The notes under the pieces were generated by a model that saw nothing but the letters and a program-made list of their open reading frames with translations, did not search any database and was not told where the DNA came from. A program made the translations under genes and the position numbers. Positions 36,001 to 42,862 of a DNA stretch of 64,000 nt are shown here, one piece after another. The stretch comes from Hippasteria phrygiana (lineage: Eukaryota > Echinodermata > Asteroidea > Valvatida > Goniasteridae): positions 744,001 to 808,000 of the forward strand of contig JAZGUH010000452.1 in the NCBI GenBank assembly GCA_037893225.1, in the 5' to 3' direction. Positions within the stretch are counted from its first letter, which is position 1, and the number at the start of each line of letters is the position of its first letter.

Positions 36001-38019
36001 TAATGCACATGATGTACATGATGTACATGTATGCATGTGTGTACACAAGACATACAATATGATGATTTTTTTTACAGCTCACGTGTGATAGTACACATCC
36101 ATGGTAATAATTATCAGCTGTTACTTATCAACGATGCCAAAATAGAAAACAAATGCTAGTCTTTCTGAAGTGCCCTAAAGAAACCAACTGAAAGTAAATG
36201 TAAATGTCGTTCTGCTCCAACGACTCAACGAGTGAAGCCTTGTCAACCCCCCCCCCCCCCCTTGACATTGTACATGTACATTGTACAACACAAAGGAACA
36301 AGTGCTTTGGCAAACCCAAGACAGATACATTTGTACATGTACATGTACTATGTACATTGTACATGTAGTTCACAAAACCAAAATAAACAAACCAAAAAAT
36401 CAGACACAAACACGAAACTTCAGACAAACCCACAGCAAAACCCCCAGCAAAACCCCAAGCCAAACCCTACAACAAACCACACAGCATACTTAAAGACAGA
36501 CCCAAAGGAACACCCAGCGGCTTGTAATTTAGAACTGTGACGGCAATGATAACAGACAAGGCATTTAAAACCCCAGTATCCATACAAGCTGGATCTCTCA
36601 GTCACCCAATTATCAATTCCAGAAGCATTTCACAAAAGCCCCCTCGGCTAAGAACATTCAAAGAGAAGTGCCGCCGAAGAAGGTATCCCCCTCCAAATTG
36701 AAGAAAACCTCGGGTGAAAGTGGCTTTGGGTTAGCAGCGGGCTTTTAAGATTTCTGTAAAAGGAATCGTGTGTTAAGATAAAACTAGTGGATAAATAACG
36801 ATAAGGGATTCTGATAGATTGGGGAGGAGGAGCAGTTATCAGAGAGGGATCTTGGATCCTCGGAGGAAGCTAATGATGCGAGGAGGTTACCAGGAATGTG
36901 GGATGAGGACTGCAGATGAACATTTCTCTACTCGTCTCCCGTAATGGGGTACAAATGATAACCTTTGAATACTAAAATGGACGGATGGGACATTCTGTAC
37001 ACTGGTAAAAGCAGTGTTAAGAAACAGCAGATCAAATTTGCTGAAAATGCACACCAAAGGAATTTGTAAATTGACAAAGTTCAAAAGTGTTCGTTTTAAT
37101 CAATTGGAACCCCCCCCCCCCCACCCCTACCAAAATAAATGCACTATTTTAAGTACAGCACAGTGCCTGATTAATCTTGATTTTATTATCTTTTTTTACC
37201 TCGTTTAATGTGGTCGAAGAAAACAAAAATCATAAATAATCAAAGTTCCCCTTGGCATGTTTTGAAGAAGTTTGATGTCATCCGTCCCAGTACGGTATTA
37301 TCATATCCGAATAAAAATGAACCCTCCAAGGTATGTACTTAGAAAAGCGTTGGCATGAAATGAAGACAGTCCCATGTTAGGATGCGGTATATCTTGTCAA
37401 CTCCAGCAGAAAAACCACCTCAATATACCCTCAGGTCTGAGAATATTTCAAGCTTCTTCTCAATGTATATTTCCCGCTGAGACACGGTTGGAAGATGGTG
37501 ACCGGTAAAATAGATTGGGAACCCTGGGGCTGTTATTGGAGTAGTTTGGATGGTTAATAACGGAGAACGTTGGGGAGGAAAACCATTTTAGAGCCATGGT
37601 TGTTTATACTGTCGGACCATATTTTTTTTTTAACACCCCTCTAAAATACTAGACATACATGTACAAAATTAAAAAGATTAATTACTAGTGATAAAATATA
37701 CCAATCAAGATAGACAGGTTAAAAATAGCAAATTGACATTGATGATGAATGACAACAGATCACAATAGAGGCACAAACACACACATAAAAATTAATATCA
37801 GGAGAAAAAAATGTGAAGAAAATTAAGATAGAAGGCCTGGTGTGACTCTACCATGTGACTCCACCATGAGTCTGAAATTCCGATTTGGTTCAAATGTGAT
37901 GTAATTATTGGACAGAAATAGGCAGATGCCTTGGCCGCAAGCTCTTCAACCACTGTAACTTGGCAGTGGAATGTTGGCAACCAGACCTAACAAACTGACC
38001 ACTCACCTTTGTCGACTTC
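2856..38019 (-). CDS. KIF13: KIF13-type kinesin-3 motor gene, partial (internal exons only)
   Basis: Plus-end-directed microtubule motor of the kinesin-3 family. KIF13A/B carry endosomal, mannose-6-phosphate-receptor or Dlg-linked cargo in the cytoplasm. Seventeen exons (plus a 13-nt candidate) join with compatible phases and GT/AG borders into about 717 codons. Order seen: FAFDHCF strand; P-loop [33 protein letters not shown]; switch I SSRSHAVF; switch [11 protein letters not shown]; loop 12 with [18 protein letters not shown]; neck linker NEDPNAR; neck coil; FHA domain; WAEER and [10 protein letters not shown] stalk blocks. The [20 protein letters not shown] segment and the VREAN...VTLQIP block match vertebrate KIF13A/B rather than KIF1 or KIF16B. 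Missing: start codon exon(s) and everything after the stalk (KIF13B has a CAP-Gly end). Oddity: HCFLSMEE where vertebrate KIF13 has HCFWSMDE. The family call is firm; assignment to A or B is not possible, and an invertebrate may have a single KIF13. Confidence 0.93.
3172..3334 (-). CDS. KIF13: KIF13 exon: stalk coiled coil and VTLQIP block
   Basis: Phase 2 to 0. Encodes [20 protein letters not shown] then [18 protein letters not shown] and [15 protein letters not shown], a near-diagnostic KIF13 block. Acceptor TTTTGGCAG, donor GTAAGA. Confidence 0.95.
3335..5001 (-). other. KIF13: KIF13 intron (1.7 kb)
   Basis: No exon seen. Contains a C-run near 4200 and a degraded TTAACCCC-family copy near 4565-4885. 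Confidence 0.7.
4565..4885. repeat. Degraded copy of the TTAACCCCTT repeat family
   Basis: Shares GGGTGCCGGGC, TGTGCAGCCAAGCG, ATGGATTGAGTA and CCGGCCAGGTGGTCTTTTTC with copies at 31662, 40841 and 44057. The middle is interrupted by an unrelated AT-rich stretch. Confidence 0.6.
5002..5239 (-). CDS. KIF13: KIF13 exon: coiled-coil stalk ending WAEER
   Basis: Phase 1 to 2, acceptor CTCAG, donor GTAGGG. Encodes [39 protein letters not shown], a Ser/Asp-rich linker and KYKEWAEER. It lines up with the KIF13B segment SILNSLEQQHEEEKRSALER ... WAEER. Strongly charged heptad-like sequence predicts a coiled coil. Confidence 0.94.
5527..5702 (+). mobile_element. tRNA-derived SINE, family 1
   Basis: Pol III-like A box TAGCTTAGTTGGTAGAG at 5617-5633 and B box GGTTCAAATCC at 5661-5671, followed by ACTCCTGCCAGTTTTCTTTG. 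The upstream CTATACGGCATTATGGG segment is also present at 19119 in the second copy. Not a functional tRNA: no complete cloverleaf. Confidence 0.75.
5782..5872 (-). mobile_element. Fragment of tRNA-derived SINE, family 2
   Basis: CTGGGAAACTCACAGAATCAGGCAGGGA followed by CCACATGTCAGCCC matches the copy at 14887-15035; the reverse strand carries the degraded B-box region. It ends just before the exon at 5883. Confidence 0.5.
5883..5981 (-). CDS. KIF13: KIF13 exon: post-FHA linker
   Basis: Phase 1 to 1, 99 nt. Encodes [20 protein letters not shown] then [13 protein letters not shown], matching NFNYEYAQMEVTMK of KIF13B. Acceptor CTGTAG, donor GTAAGT. Confidence 0.92.
6517..6785. mobile_element. 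MITE-like element with TTAACAYGTTGAMTGCC ends
   Basis: Left end TTAACATGTTGACTGCC and right end GGCATTCAACGTGTTAA are inverted repeats. Inside is a perfect 22-bp palindrome CACTACGAGTATACTCGTAGTG (6705-6726) with an imperfect second copy near 6748. Confidence 0.6.
6874..6989 (-). CDS. KIF13: KIF13 exon: FHA domain, second half
   Basis: Phase 2 to 1. Encodes [20 protein letters not shown] then [18 protein letters not shown], matching VNGSSV...HGDRILWGNNHFFRLN of KIF13B. FHA domains bind phosphothreonine peptides; in kinesin-3 the FHA also supports dimer and cargo control. Acceptor CCTTAG, donor GTAAGA. Confidence 0.95.
7401..7540 (-). CDS. KIF13: KIF13 exon: FHA domain, first half
   Basis: Phase 0 to 2. 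Encodes [20 protein letters not shown] then [18 protein letters not shown]; vertebrate KIF13B has EHTLIGSANSQDIQLCGMGI. The usual FHA Gly-Arg is Gly-Gly here, so phosphopeptide affinity could differ. Acceptor CTAACAG, donor GTAAGT. Confidence 0.95.
7921..8147. repeat. Interspersed repeat, GGGGAGGTGAGTC / TTTTATGGAAGTTGCCC family
   Basis: Copy of a roughly 240-bp family also at 16934, 26276, 30774, 35492, 39126 and 54081. Shared core: TACAAGGCTAAAAGCCACT, TTGCCAGCCCTACCACCC, TTACGGTTTTCCTGGGCCC. No clear TIR, RT or tRNA boxes seen. Confidence 0.8.
8312..8446 (-). CDS. KIF13: KIF13 exon: region leading into FHA ([19 protein letters not shown])
   Basis: Phase 0 to 0, 45 codons. [20 protein letters not shown] then [20 protein letters not shown], the highly conserved kinesin-3 segment before the FHA fold. 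Acceptor TTAG, donor GTCAGT (slightly weak). Confidence 0.95.
8553..8778. repeat. CA microsatellites around a small MITE
   Basis: CA tracts at 8553-8572 and 8761-8778. Between them, CAATCGTGGACCT (8589-8601) and AGGTCCACGATTG (8732-8744) are inverted repeats bounding a 156-bp element, possibly inserted within one former CA tract. Confidence 0.6.
8961..9071 (-). CDS. KIF13: KIF13 exon: coiled coil after neck
   Basis: Phase 0 to 0, 37 codons. [20 protein letters not shown] then [17 protein letters not shown], equivalent to LKDRLEESEKLIQEMTVTWE in KIF13B. Acceptor CCCTTAG, donor GTAACA. Confidence 0.94.
9844..9903 (-). CDS. KIF13: KIF13 exon: neck coil
   Basis: Phase 0 to 0, 20 codons: [20 protein letters not shown]. 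Neck coil of kinesin-3, involved in monomer-dimer switching. Acceptor ATAG, donor GTATGT. Confidence 0.94.
10014..10237 (+). mobile_element. hAT-like non-autonomous element, copy a
   Basis: Ends CAGAGCTGTAGTCGAGTCC ... GGACTCGACTACGGCCCTG. Flanked by 8-bp near-identical direct repeats TTGAGTAT (10006-10013) and TTGAGAAT (10238-10245), the hAT signature. Centre holds GACAAAGGAATGCCTTTGTC, a near-palindrome. The copy at 10822-11057 is its inverse. Confidence 0.8.
10494..10646 (-). CDS. KIF13: KIF13 exon: end of motor domain and neck linker
   Basis: Phase 0 to 0, 51 codons. [43 protein letters not shown]. Contains the last helix of the motor and the neck linker; essential for movement. Length divisible by three, so skipping would keep frame but break the motor. 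It is flanked by inverted hAT-like copies (10014-10237 and 10822-11057). Confidence 0.96.
10822..11057 (-). mobile_element. hAT-like non-autonomous element, copy b (inverse of copy a)
   Basis: Ends CAGAGATGTAGTCGAGTCC and GACTTGACTACAACTCTG. Direct repeats CAGCTATG (10814-10821) and CAGCTACG (11058-11065) match at 7 of 8 bases. Contains AGCTTTGACAAAGGCATTCC, the reverse complement of the copy-a centre. A 12-bp unit TTGCGAAAGGAC is expanded to about five copies at 10985-11036. Confidence 0.82.
11256..11376 (-). CDS. KIF13: KIF13 exon: loop 12 and [13 protein letters not shown]
   Basis: Phase 2 to 0. [18 protein letters not shown] then [15 protein letters not shown] and VLTWLLK. The KGKKK stretch corresponds to the lysine-rich K-loop that raises microtubule affinity in kinesin-3. 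Acceptor TTCCAG, donor GTAATT (weak). A long G/C homopolymer run lies about 30 nt past the donor. Confidence 0.95.
11519..11631 (-). CDS. KIF13: KIF13 exon: switch II
   Basis: Phase 0 to 2. [20 protein letters not shown] then [25 protein letters not shown] is the kinesin switch II (DxxG). Acceptor TTCTCAG, donor GTAAAA. Confidence 0.96.
11738..11850 (-). mobile_element. tRNA-derived SINE fragment
   Basis: GGGACTCGAACCCAAGTCAC is the reverse complement of a B-box region (GTGACTTGGGTTCGAGTCCC). It follows CACATTGACCTCAGGAG; short and degraded. Confidence 0.5.
14887..15035 (-). mobile_element. tRNA-derived SINE, family 2
   Basis: Reverse strand reads GTGACCTGGGTTCGATTCCC (B box). The plus strand shows TTTCCTGGGAAAACCCACGG and AATCAGGCAGGGACAG, shared with 5782-5872. 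Confidence 0.6.
16934..17130. repeat. GGGGAGGTGAGTC family copy
   Basis: Begins TTTTATGGAAGTTGCGCAAT and ends within ATCCCAATTTCCAAACCT, so it lacks the final 50 bp of the family. Same orientation as 7921-8147. Confidence 0.8.
18802..18936 (-). CDS. KIF13: KIF13 exon: switch I
   Basis: Phase 0 to 0, 45 codons. [20 protein letters not shown] then [25 protein letters not shown] is kinesin switch I. Acceptor TTCTAG, donor GTGAGT. Confidence 0.96.
19119..19278 (+). mobile_element. tRNA-derived SINE, family 1
   Basis: Second copy of the family at 5527. Shares ACGGCATTATGGGTTTATGA, B box GGTTCAAATCC (19239-19249) and CTCCTGCCAGTTTTCTTTG. The A box is degraded (AGTTGATAGAG). Confidence 0.75.
19452..19536 (-). 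CDS. KIF13: KIF13 exon: NLRVREH...GPYVDGLS
   Basis: Phase 2 to 0. [20 protein letters not shown] then TLAVSCFE; kinesin-3 core. Acceptor after a T-rich tract (TTTTTTAG), donor GTAAGT. Confidence 0.95.
19912..20095 (-). CDS. KIF13: KIF13 exon: P-loop second half and [16 protein letters not shown]
   Basis: Phase 1 to 2. [20 protein letters not shown], then [20 protein letters not shown] and [17 protein letters not shown]. The ATP-binding P-loop GQTGSGKS is split here by the intron after its first glycine codon base. Acceptor TCTCAAG, donor GTGAGT. Confidence 0.96.
20096..22343 (-). other. KIF13: KIF13 intron (2.2 kb)
   Basis: No exon seen. Holds one TTAACCCCTT-family element at 21891-22114; the rest is unannotated. 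Confidence 0.7.
21891..22114. mobile_element. MITE-like element, TTAACCCCTT family
   Basis: Ends TTAACCCCTTGCTACCGG and CCGTACCAAGGGGTTTTAA are inverted. Inner markers GGATTGAAAATGCAGAGA and TGACGTC/GACGTCACCCGGCC match the copies at 31662, 40841 and 44057. Confidence 0.75.
22344..22436 (-). CDS. KIF13: KIF13 exon: [13 protein letters not shown]
   Basis: Phase 1 to 1. [20 protein letters not shown] then [12 protein letters not shown], the invariant kinesin segment before the P-loop lysine. Acceptor TTCTGCAG, donor GTAAAC. Confidence 0.97.
23980..24412. mobile_element. Foldback family, copy 1 (32-bp core palindrome)
   Basis: Shared markers CAGTCTCAAGCATCCTGTG, CATGGCACCCGGTGTGCTG, ATAAATTGCTCCGTTTTGTC and CCCCAAATCCATTTAT with 27170 and 58770. 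At the centre 24143-24176 is a perfect 34-bp palindrome (TTTCCAACGATTGTCAGC and its inverse). Confidence 0.75.
24413..24584. mobile_element. Foldback MITE, mariner type
   Basis: Ends TACACTGCCAAAAATG and CATTTTTGGCAGTGTA with TA on both sides; internal arms CTTGTCTCACTCCC / GGGAGTGAGACAAG extend the hairpin. TA target duplication and TACACTGC ends are typical of Tc1/mariner-derived MITEs. Confidence 0.8.
24607..24860. repeat. Degraded TTAACCCCTT-family copy
   Basis: Begins TTAACTCTTTGAAGCCG; carries GCATTTTCAATCCATTGTTG, reverse of the TTGAAAATGC marker, and CCACCTGGTCGG. Right boundary uncertain. Confidence 0.45.
26276..26466. repeat. GGGGAGGTGAGTC family copy (opposite orientation)
   Basis: Starts GGGGGGAGGCGAGTCGGTAT, contains GGCCCAGGAAAACC and GAGTGGCTTTTAGCCATGTA. 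Confidence 0.8.
27170..27560. mobile_element. Foldback family, copy 2 (core reduced)
   Basis: Same markers as copy 1 in the same order (CAGTCTCAAGCATCC, ATAAATTGCTCCGTTTTGTC, CCCCAAATCCATTTATTTC). The left palindrome arm is lost; only GGCTGACAATCGTTAG remains. Confidence 0.7.
28483..30747. mobile_element. Harbinger-like non-autonomous DNA element, 2.27 kb
   Basis: TIRs start TGCACCTATCAATTGCAAG and continue for about 50 bp with few mismatches to the right end. Direct TAA at 28480-28482 and 30748-30750 fits the 3-bp TWA target of PIF/Harbinger. GTGCGTCA-type repeats lie inside both ends. No transposase frame seen. CpG-rich compared with its surroundings. Confidence 0.82.
28672..28780. repeat. 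Possible hAT-type end nested in the Harbinger-like element
   Basis: CAGGGCTCGACCTTAGCGGT then CGCCCGGTCGCC and a repeated CGGGCGAGTCAAAA. The CAGGGCTCGA start resembles the element end at 40084. No matching right end was found. Confidence 0.35.
30774..30896. repeat. GGGGAGGTGAGTC family copy (truncated)
   Basis: ATGGAAGTTGCCCAATACAA to CCTTACGGTTATCGTGGGTC; stops after the central block. Confidence 0.75.
31662..31844. mobile_element. TTAACCCCTT family copy
   Basis: TTAACCCCTTCAGC at left, GAAGAGGTTAAA at right. Inner CTTGTGCAGCCATGCGTCAT and GGCCAGGTGGTCTTTTCAAA match the copy at 4565. Confidence 0.7.
33270..33640. mobile_element. Foldback element with two palindromes
   Basis: Perfect 32-bp palindrome at 33309-33340 (TTCCAACGATTTCCAG and its inverse) followed by a hairpin: arm TAGCCTTTAGTCAAGGCGCG at 33351-33380 and its perfect 30-bp inverse at 33436-33465 with a 55-nt, partly self-complementary loop. 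The right end CATGTACACGGCCTTTAAG is shared with the family. The long-hairpin form recurs inverted at 59457-59892. Confidence 0.8.
34782..34839 (-). CDS. KIF13: KIF13 exon: early motor-domain strand
   Basis: Phase 0 to 1, 58 nt: [19 protein letters not shown] then G shared with the next exon. Corresponds to KVFAYDHCFWSMDE...YAG of vertebrate KIF13. Acceptor TTCTCTTCTCAG, donor GTAGGT. It joins in phase to 22436. The Trp usual in KIF13 is Leu. Confidence 0.92.
35492..35730. repeat. GGGGAGGTGAGTC family copy (opposite orientation)
   Basis: Begins GGGGGGAGGTGAGTCGGTCT and includes TGGAAGTTACCCCGCCTGGG; the terminal TTGGGCAACTTCC is not recognisable. Confidence 0.8.
36128..36240 (-). pseudogene. 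Coding-like fragment shared with 51865-51990
   Basis: The minus strand reads [15 protein letters not shown] ... [18 protein letters not shown], close to DQSFPSLVEYLEFYDIY ... LQLATLWHSRKTSVCFYF at 51865-51990 on the plus strand. An in-frame 6-nt difference is visible. The family is not recognised; it may be a repeat without coding role. Confidence 0.4.
38007..38019 (-). CDS. KIF13: Candidate 13-nt KIF13 microexon (xKSTK)
   Basis: GAAGTCGACAAAG lies between acceptor GTGGACAATAG and donor GTGAGT. Read as G-AAG-TCG-ACA-AAG it joins in phase 0 to the exon at 34839, giving [12 protein letters not shown]. Kinesin-3 proteins have RKQPK or ERTKT-like residues just before this strand (KIF13B, KIF16B). 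The preceding exon would have to end in phase 2, and it was not found. Plausible but unproven. Confidence 0.45.
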
Positions 38020-38267
38020 CTATTGTCCACACAGAAAACCGCACATGAAAGAAAAGTGAGAGAAAAAACACAGATTAATGCCAGATCAACAAACATAAAA
38101 TGAAATTTCTTAAAACAGACTTTTTGTGTATTAAAAAGCATTTTTAGTTCCTAGTGAACTTTGTGCTTCCATTTATTTTCTGCTGGAAAGCACATTCACC
38201 ATATTCCATCTTACATTGATCCTTCAAAACCTGACTAGTCATACATCTTCAATTATATGTTAACATG

Positions 38268-38370
38268 CGTCACATGTCTCATCGATCAGTCACACGTCCC
38301 ACCGATCCACCACACGTCCCATCGATCCATCACACGTTCCACCAATCCATCACACGTTCCACAATCCATC
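38268..38370. repeat. Degenerate 20-bp tandem repeat
   Basis: About four to five units of CACACGTCCCATCGATCCAT with substitutions. Confidence 0.8.
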
Positions 38371-38394
38371 ATATACCGGTACCCCAAATATTGT

Positions 38395-38534
38395 GGGCCT
38401 GTTTGTTTCACACGGATCCGGATCGCGATCAGTGATCCAGCCGCTTGTTCACTCTATCCACCAGGCGGAATCTGGTGTGAACCAGTGCACGGATCACTGA
38501 TCGTGATCCGGATTCGTGTGAAACAAACAGGCCC
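38395..38534. mobile_element. Foldback MITE, 140 bp
   Basis: 44-bp arms beginning GGGCCTGTTTGTTTCACACG (38395-38438) and their inverse at 38491-38534 differ at only two positions. No convincing target duplication. Confidence 0.85.
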
Positions 38535-39125
38535 TAGATCCCCTCTTGTATGTATTTTATTGCCGGCACAAAAAAAACAAAATTAAATAAGTACATGTAT
38601 AAGCCTTCATCAAAGGCGAGCATACAATGTACATGTACATGTATCGATACTACAAAGACTTGGGTCAACATGCTTGTCTCCTAATAATAGAAACTTCACA
38701 CGATCCTTCAGTACGCAAGCTGGAGATAAATCGGTGAACGCAGTGACGTCCATCGCTGGAGATCCATACAGTTTGGTTGGAAGGCAATTGTTAAAGAGAG
38801 GCTGTCCGAACTCTAGTCACAGGATTAGTTTCACTGACCCGACTACAGTTACACACGTCACTGGTTTGCACGGGATATTCAGAACTTCTTGACGAGTACG
38901 AGTGCGGGACTAAGAGTGGCACATACAATGTATTCAAGCCTTCCCTTATTTGTGATTTACCCAAATCATGTAACATGTACAGTGTGTCCAGGCAGATTTG
39001 TGTCAATTCTAGTTGAGTTTGTTGTTTTAGGATTTGGGGAGCTTTTTTTTTTTTTTTTTTTTAATAAATGTCAAAATAAACCCAAAAAATCAATCAATCA
39101 AAAACCAAACACAAACAAACTTTCT

Positions 39126-39367
39126 GGGGAGGTAAGTTAGTCTCATTAATGGTGGAAGTTACCCTGCCTTGTCTGTACAGTACATGTAGGTCTGAAAATT
39201 GAGATAATTTGCCTGGAATCTGTTGAAGATTTGTCCTCTATTTAGATCCGGGCCCAGGAAAACCGTAAGGGTGGTAGGACTGGCAAACCTAAAATGTGGC
39301 CAACCCCACCACCTCTGTTGTAGCCCTTTACCTAGAGTGGCTTTAAACTTGTATTGGGAAACTTGAA
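39126..39367. repeat. GGGGAGGTGAGTC family copy (opposite orientation, near full length)
   Basis: GGGGAGGTAAGTTAGTCTCA to GGCTTTAAACTTGTATTGGG. One of the most complete copies in this window. Confidence 0.82.
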
Positions 39368-40083
39368 TCCACGCTTCAACTCCCTAGACCCTATGATTCC
39401 ACCCTGGTGACGACAAACCCCTTTCTGGTAGCCAGGGGGTCCGTAGACCAGACTAATCCATTCGCGCTTTATACACCCGTCCTGACTGAAGTAACCCCTG
39501 ACAATCAATAAGTTGCAGCCACGAAACACGAGAAGCAACCTTGTCCCCAGGGGATCCGACATTTTTTCTATCGTTTTTCACACAAGACGAGAACGTGCGG
39601 CTGCAACCATTGGTCTAGGTATCCTGTCTCCAGTTTTGAAGATGACTTGCTTGATTGAGCGAATAACTTACAGCGTACAATGTACGTACGGAAAAATGGC
39701 AAATGCATAATGGATCATTAAGCCATGGGCAAATAAGATTTTGTGGTTGATTCGTACATACATGTACGTATACATGTATGTATTTTTGTTTACGGGGGAA
39801 GTTGATAACCAGTTGGGATAAATTGAGACAGAAATGCAAACGGTAGTCACGTACATGCACATACAATGTACATTACCTATCTGTTTCATGCCCACCTATT
39901 CAGGGCGCTGATACAATGTGCTTCGTGATATCATGATTTTCTGGTACATGTATGTTTACTGTACATTGTACATTCAACTAAAATAAATATTCATACATAT
40001 GTATATCGTGTACAAAAATCTGCATTGTACTTGAGTCATCAATGTGTACTACTGTTACATGTATGTACATGTACATGTACATT

Positions 40084-40644
40084 CAGGGCTCGAAATTCCC
40101 AAAAATATTTACTTGCGATTTGCGCAAGTTGGCATTTGAAACAACTTGCGATAACAAAATTTAACTTGCACTAATTTTTGAAATTCAATGTATGTATGAC
40201 ATATGAAATAAAGGCAAAGCTTAGTTGTTAAAGTGTACTTAACCTTTGCCATGCTTGTAGTGTGTGTGTTTGTACTGGTCTAATCAAAGCGGCTGCGGAT
40301 TCAGTTTCGGATGCCGGCCGCTTACTTCTGAAGAAAGAGAACAGATTTTTCTGCTTCGGTGGTGAACGTTTCATGATGATCGAAAACCCCAAAATGCAAG
40401 AAAAATGTCACAAAATATCTCACTTCTCCGTCATTTAAAACCCGATCAGTGCGCAAAACGATGTCAACGTTTGTTAAACTTATTGTTTTAATCAAATCAT
40501 ACCGGTTATCATTGTGAAATATCAGTAGACAAAAACCGGTACTTTTCCAACTTGCGCAAAACGCAAGCTTGAGTCGAGGATAACTTGCGTTCGGTTATTT
40601 TCACTTGCGTTGCGCAAGCACTACAATGGTAATTTCGAGCCCTG
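40084..40644. mobile_element. hAT-like non-autonomous element
   Basis: Ends CAGGGCTCGAAATTCCC and GGTAATTTCGAGCCCTG are inverted. Flanks show only ACATT as direct repeat. Many TTGCGCAA/ACTTGCG motifs sit inside both ends, in opposite directions, like transposase sites. Confidence 0.72.
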
Positions 40645-40840
40645 ACATTGTACATTTGTAAGACCCCAAAAAGAGCAGTGACCAAAAAGATTTACTGCAG
40701 GAAAAATACAGAACAGGAAGTTTAGGAAGCTTATTAAAGACTTGCCTGCCACTTTCCACATAAAGTCAACAGAGGATGCTCTAACATTAGCATACATTTA
40801 CAAATGTACATGTTTTCACTACTTTTTGTCCAGCTTCTAC

Positions 40841-41056
40841 TTAACCCCTTGAGTACGGTTATCGTAGTGAGGCATCAGGGTGCCGGGCCAGCCTTTGCAG
40901 CCAAGCGAAGCGGCCGCAATGTGTTTGTGCAATCAAGCGTAACATACATAATAATCTATGGATTGAAACTGCACAAATAGCTGCAAATGGCGTCATCCCG
41001 GCCTGGTGCCACTGTTTTTTTGTGCCATTTGGCGTCATCCGTACGCAGGGGGTTAA
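40841..41056. mobile_element. TTAACCCCTT family copy
   Basis: TTAACCCCTTGAGTACGG and CCGTACGCAGGGGGTTAA at the ends; inner GGATTGAAACTGCACAAA and GGCGTCATCCCGGCC. Confidence 0.82.
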
Positions 41057-42594
41057 AAGAAAATAATGAAATTCAAAATTCCCAGTCCCAAATACCTCAT
41101 CAAATCTATCTTCAAAAAAATATTCATACAGGGCCTTTCCACAAAATAACACACAAATATGTAAAGTACAATTTGTACATTGGATTGATAATTATGCGGG
41201 CATTGTTTTACAATTATGCATCGCGGTGTACAATGTATACATACAAGTATTGGAAATTGTAATGGCGGCTAACCCGCAGGCTCAAGGGCTTGCAGCAGCA
41301 ACAGATCTTTTCATTTTCAGAGAATATTTCGATCAACAAACATTAGGTTCCTGTAGACCATTCTCTCCTGGGGAGACGACAGGCAATTTTAGCTCCGGCT
41401 GTAGACAGGTGGGAATATTTGCACAACGCATCGTGATTTCACTCTCAAAGCCCTATCAAATAATAAAATAATACAGTGTAACTAAAAATAAACCAACTCC
41501 CTGATAAAAAGGCTCTGTTATAAAAGAGATAACACTGATAATTTCTGGTGCAGAATTGAAAATTGAATCTCCTTCAACATTTCAGTTTCTCAGCACTGCT
41601 AGACCTACGTACTTTTTTTTCTCTACAGTACATTGTATTTGTTGTAAATTTATCCCCTCCATGCAGCTTGTACTAACTAAACAATAATTTGTATTTTGAA
41701 ATGTTGAGGGGGCTGTTCAGTTACATTTTTAGGTACAGAGTATGTACAAAAGTAGAATCACCATTCGGTTGTCAATTTAAGACACGGATCAGTGTTACAT
41801 TAACAATCTGTTTTTCTTCTTGAATAAAGTACAATTCACTCACAATGTGAATTTCCCTCAATAAAAGTGCATTTACATGTACTACTGCGTGGAGCACCTC
41901 CCCCCCCCCCCCTTGTAACAGAGCCCTCAGTTGGTCAATGGCAGATTTATTTTCCTTCACTTTCCTTCAAATAATCAGAATTATTACAGTTCTTGATTGC
42001 AGATCCTGTTGCTGGGCCTGAAATTTGACAAAGGCAGCAAAAATCGGCTCCAAAACTTCAGAGACAATTTTAAACAAAGTTATAAGCCGCAGCTGCGAGT
42101 ATGTGGGAGTCGTAAGAGTTAAAAGTGCCTCATCAAATAAAGTAATCCAAAAAAATGAAAGATCGTGTTCGAAATTTTCAATATTGGTTGAAATTGAATG
42201 GACCTAAAACATGCATCTACTGATCACTGCAGACATAGAATCCAGTGCCACGCCGTGCTACTGACATCGAATAGCGGTTTAACAATGGACGTAATGTCCT
42301 CGTCGGTTGGGGGCAGATCTCGTCTTCCATCTTGGGAAATCAATTCTGCATCCAGACAGACCTTTGGGCTTGTTGACTTTGTGAGTATCATACAACCTAC
42401 ATTGTACAATGAATTATTGTGTGGACACGATTCTCGGCTTTTAATTTTCTCCAAGATGGCCTTTAGAAAATATATAAAGCCTTTAAAATGTGTCATTGGC
42501 AAAAAGGATGGAATGGAATCTGCAAGGCAGAAGATAATTTATCAAATTTCAACAACCGAACAATAGAGGCTACCATGACAAGTGCCCTCTATCC

Positions 42595-42862
42595 CAGGGG
42601 TGAGATTTGAGGAAAATGAAAAAATCCACCAAACACTAAAAGGCATTTGATTTGTATGGCATTGCTGACAAATGCATTTTATAAGGAAACTGCATTTTCT
42701 ATCAAAAGAGATGGTTCAAAATCCCAAAAAATACGGTCATTAGAATGAAAGGAAGACTGTTTCAGGTTGCAGAATGATGAAAACTATGTAAGGACAAAAA
42801 AATCTTCCGGAAATCTAGAGGATGTCTGAAATCAGGAAAAATCTAGAGAAATCTGACCCCTG
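42595..42862. mobile_element. MITE, CAGGGGTGAGATT family, degraded
   Basis: CAGGGGTGAGATTTGAGG at left; GAAATCTGACCCCTG at right; inner GAAATCAGGAAAAATC is common to the family. Confidence 0.65.

Larger units (their letters stand above)
34840..38006 (-). other. KIF13: KIF13 intron (3.2 kb)
   Basis: A GGGGAGG-family copy (35492-35730), dense ATGTAC repeats near 36000-36370, C-runs near 36247 and 37113, and a coding-like repeat fragment (36128-36240). Confidence 0.5.

Noticed and set aside
37798..38141. Longer KIF13 exon around the microexon
   Set aside because: The surrounding frames carry no kinesin-3 residues; only the 13-nt stretch fits between splice sites.
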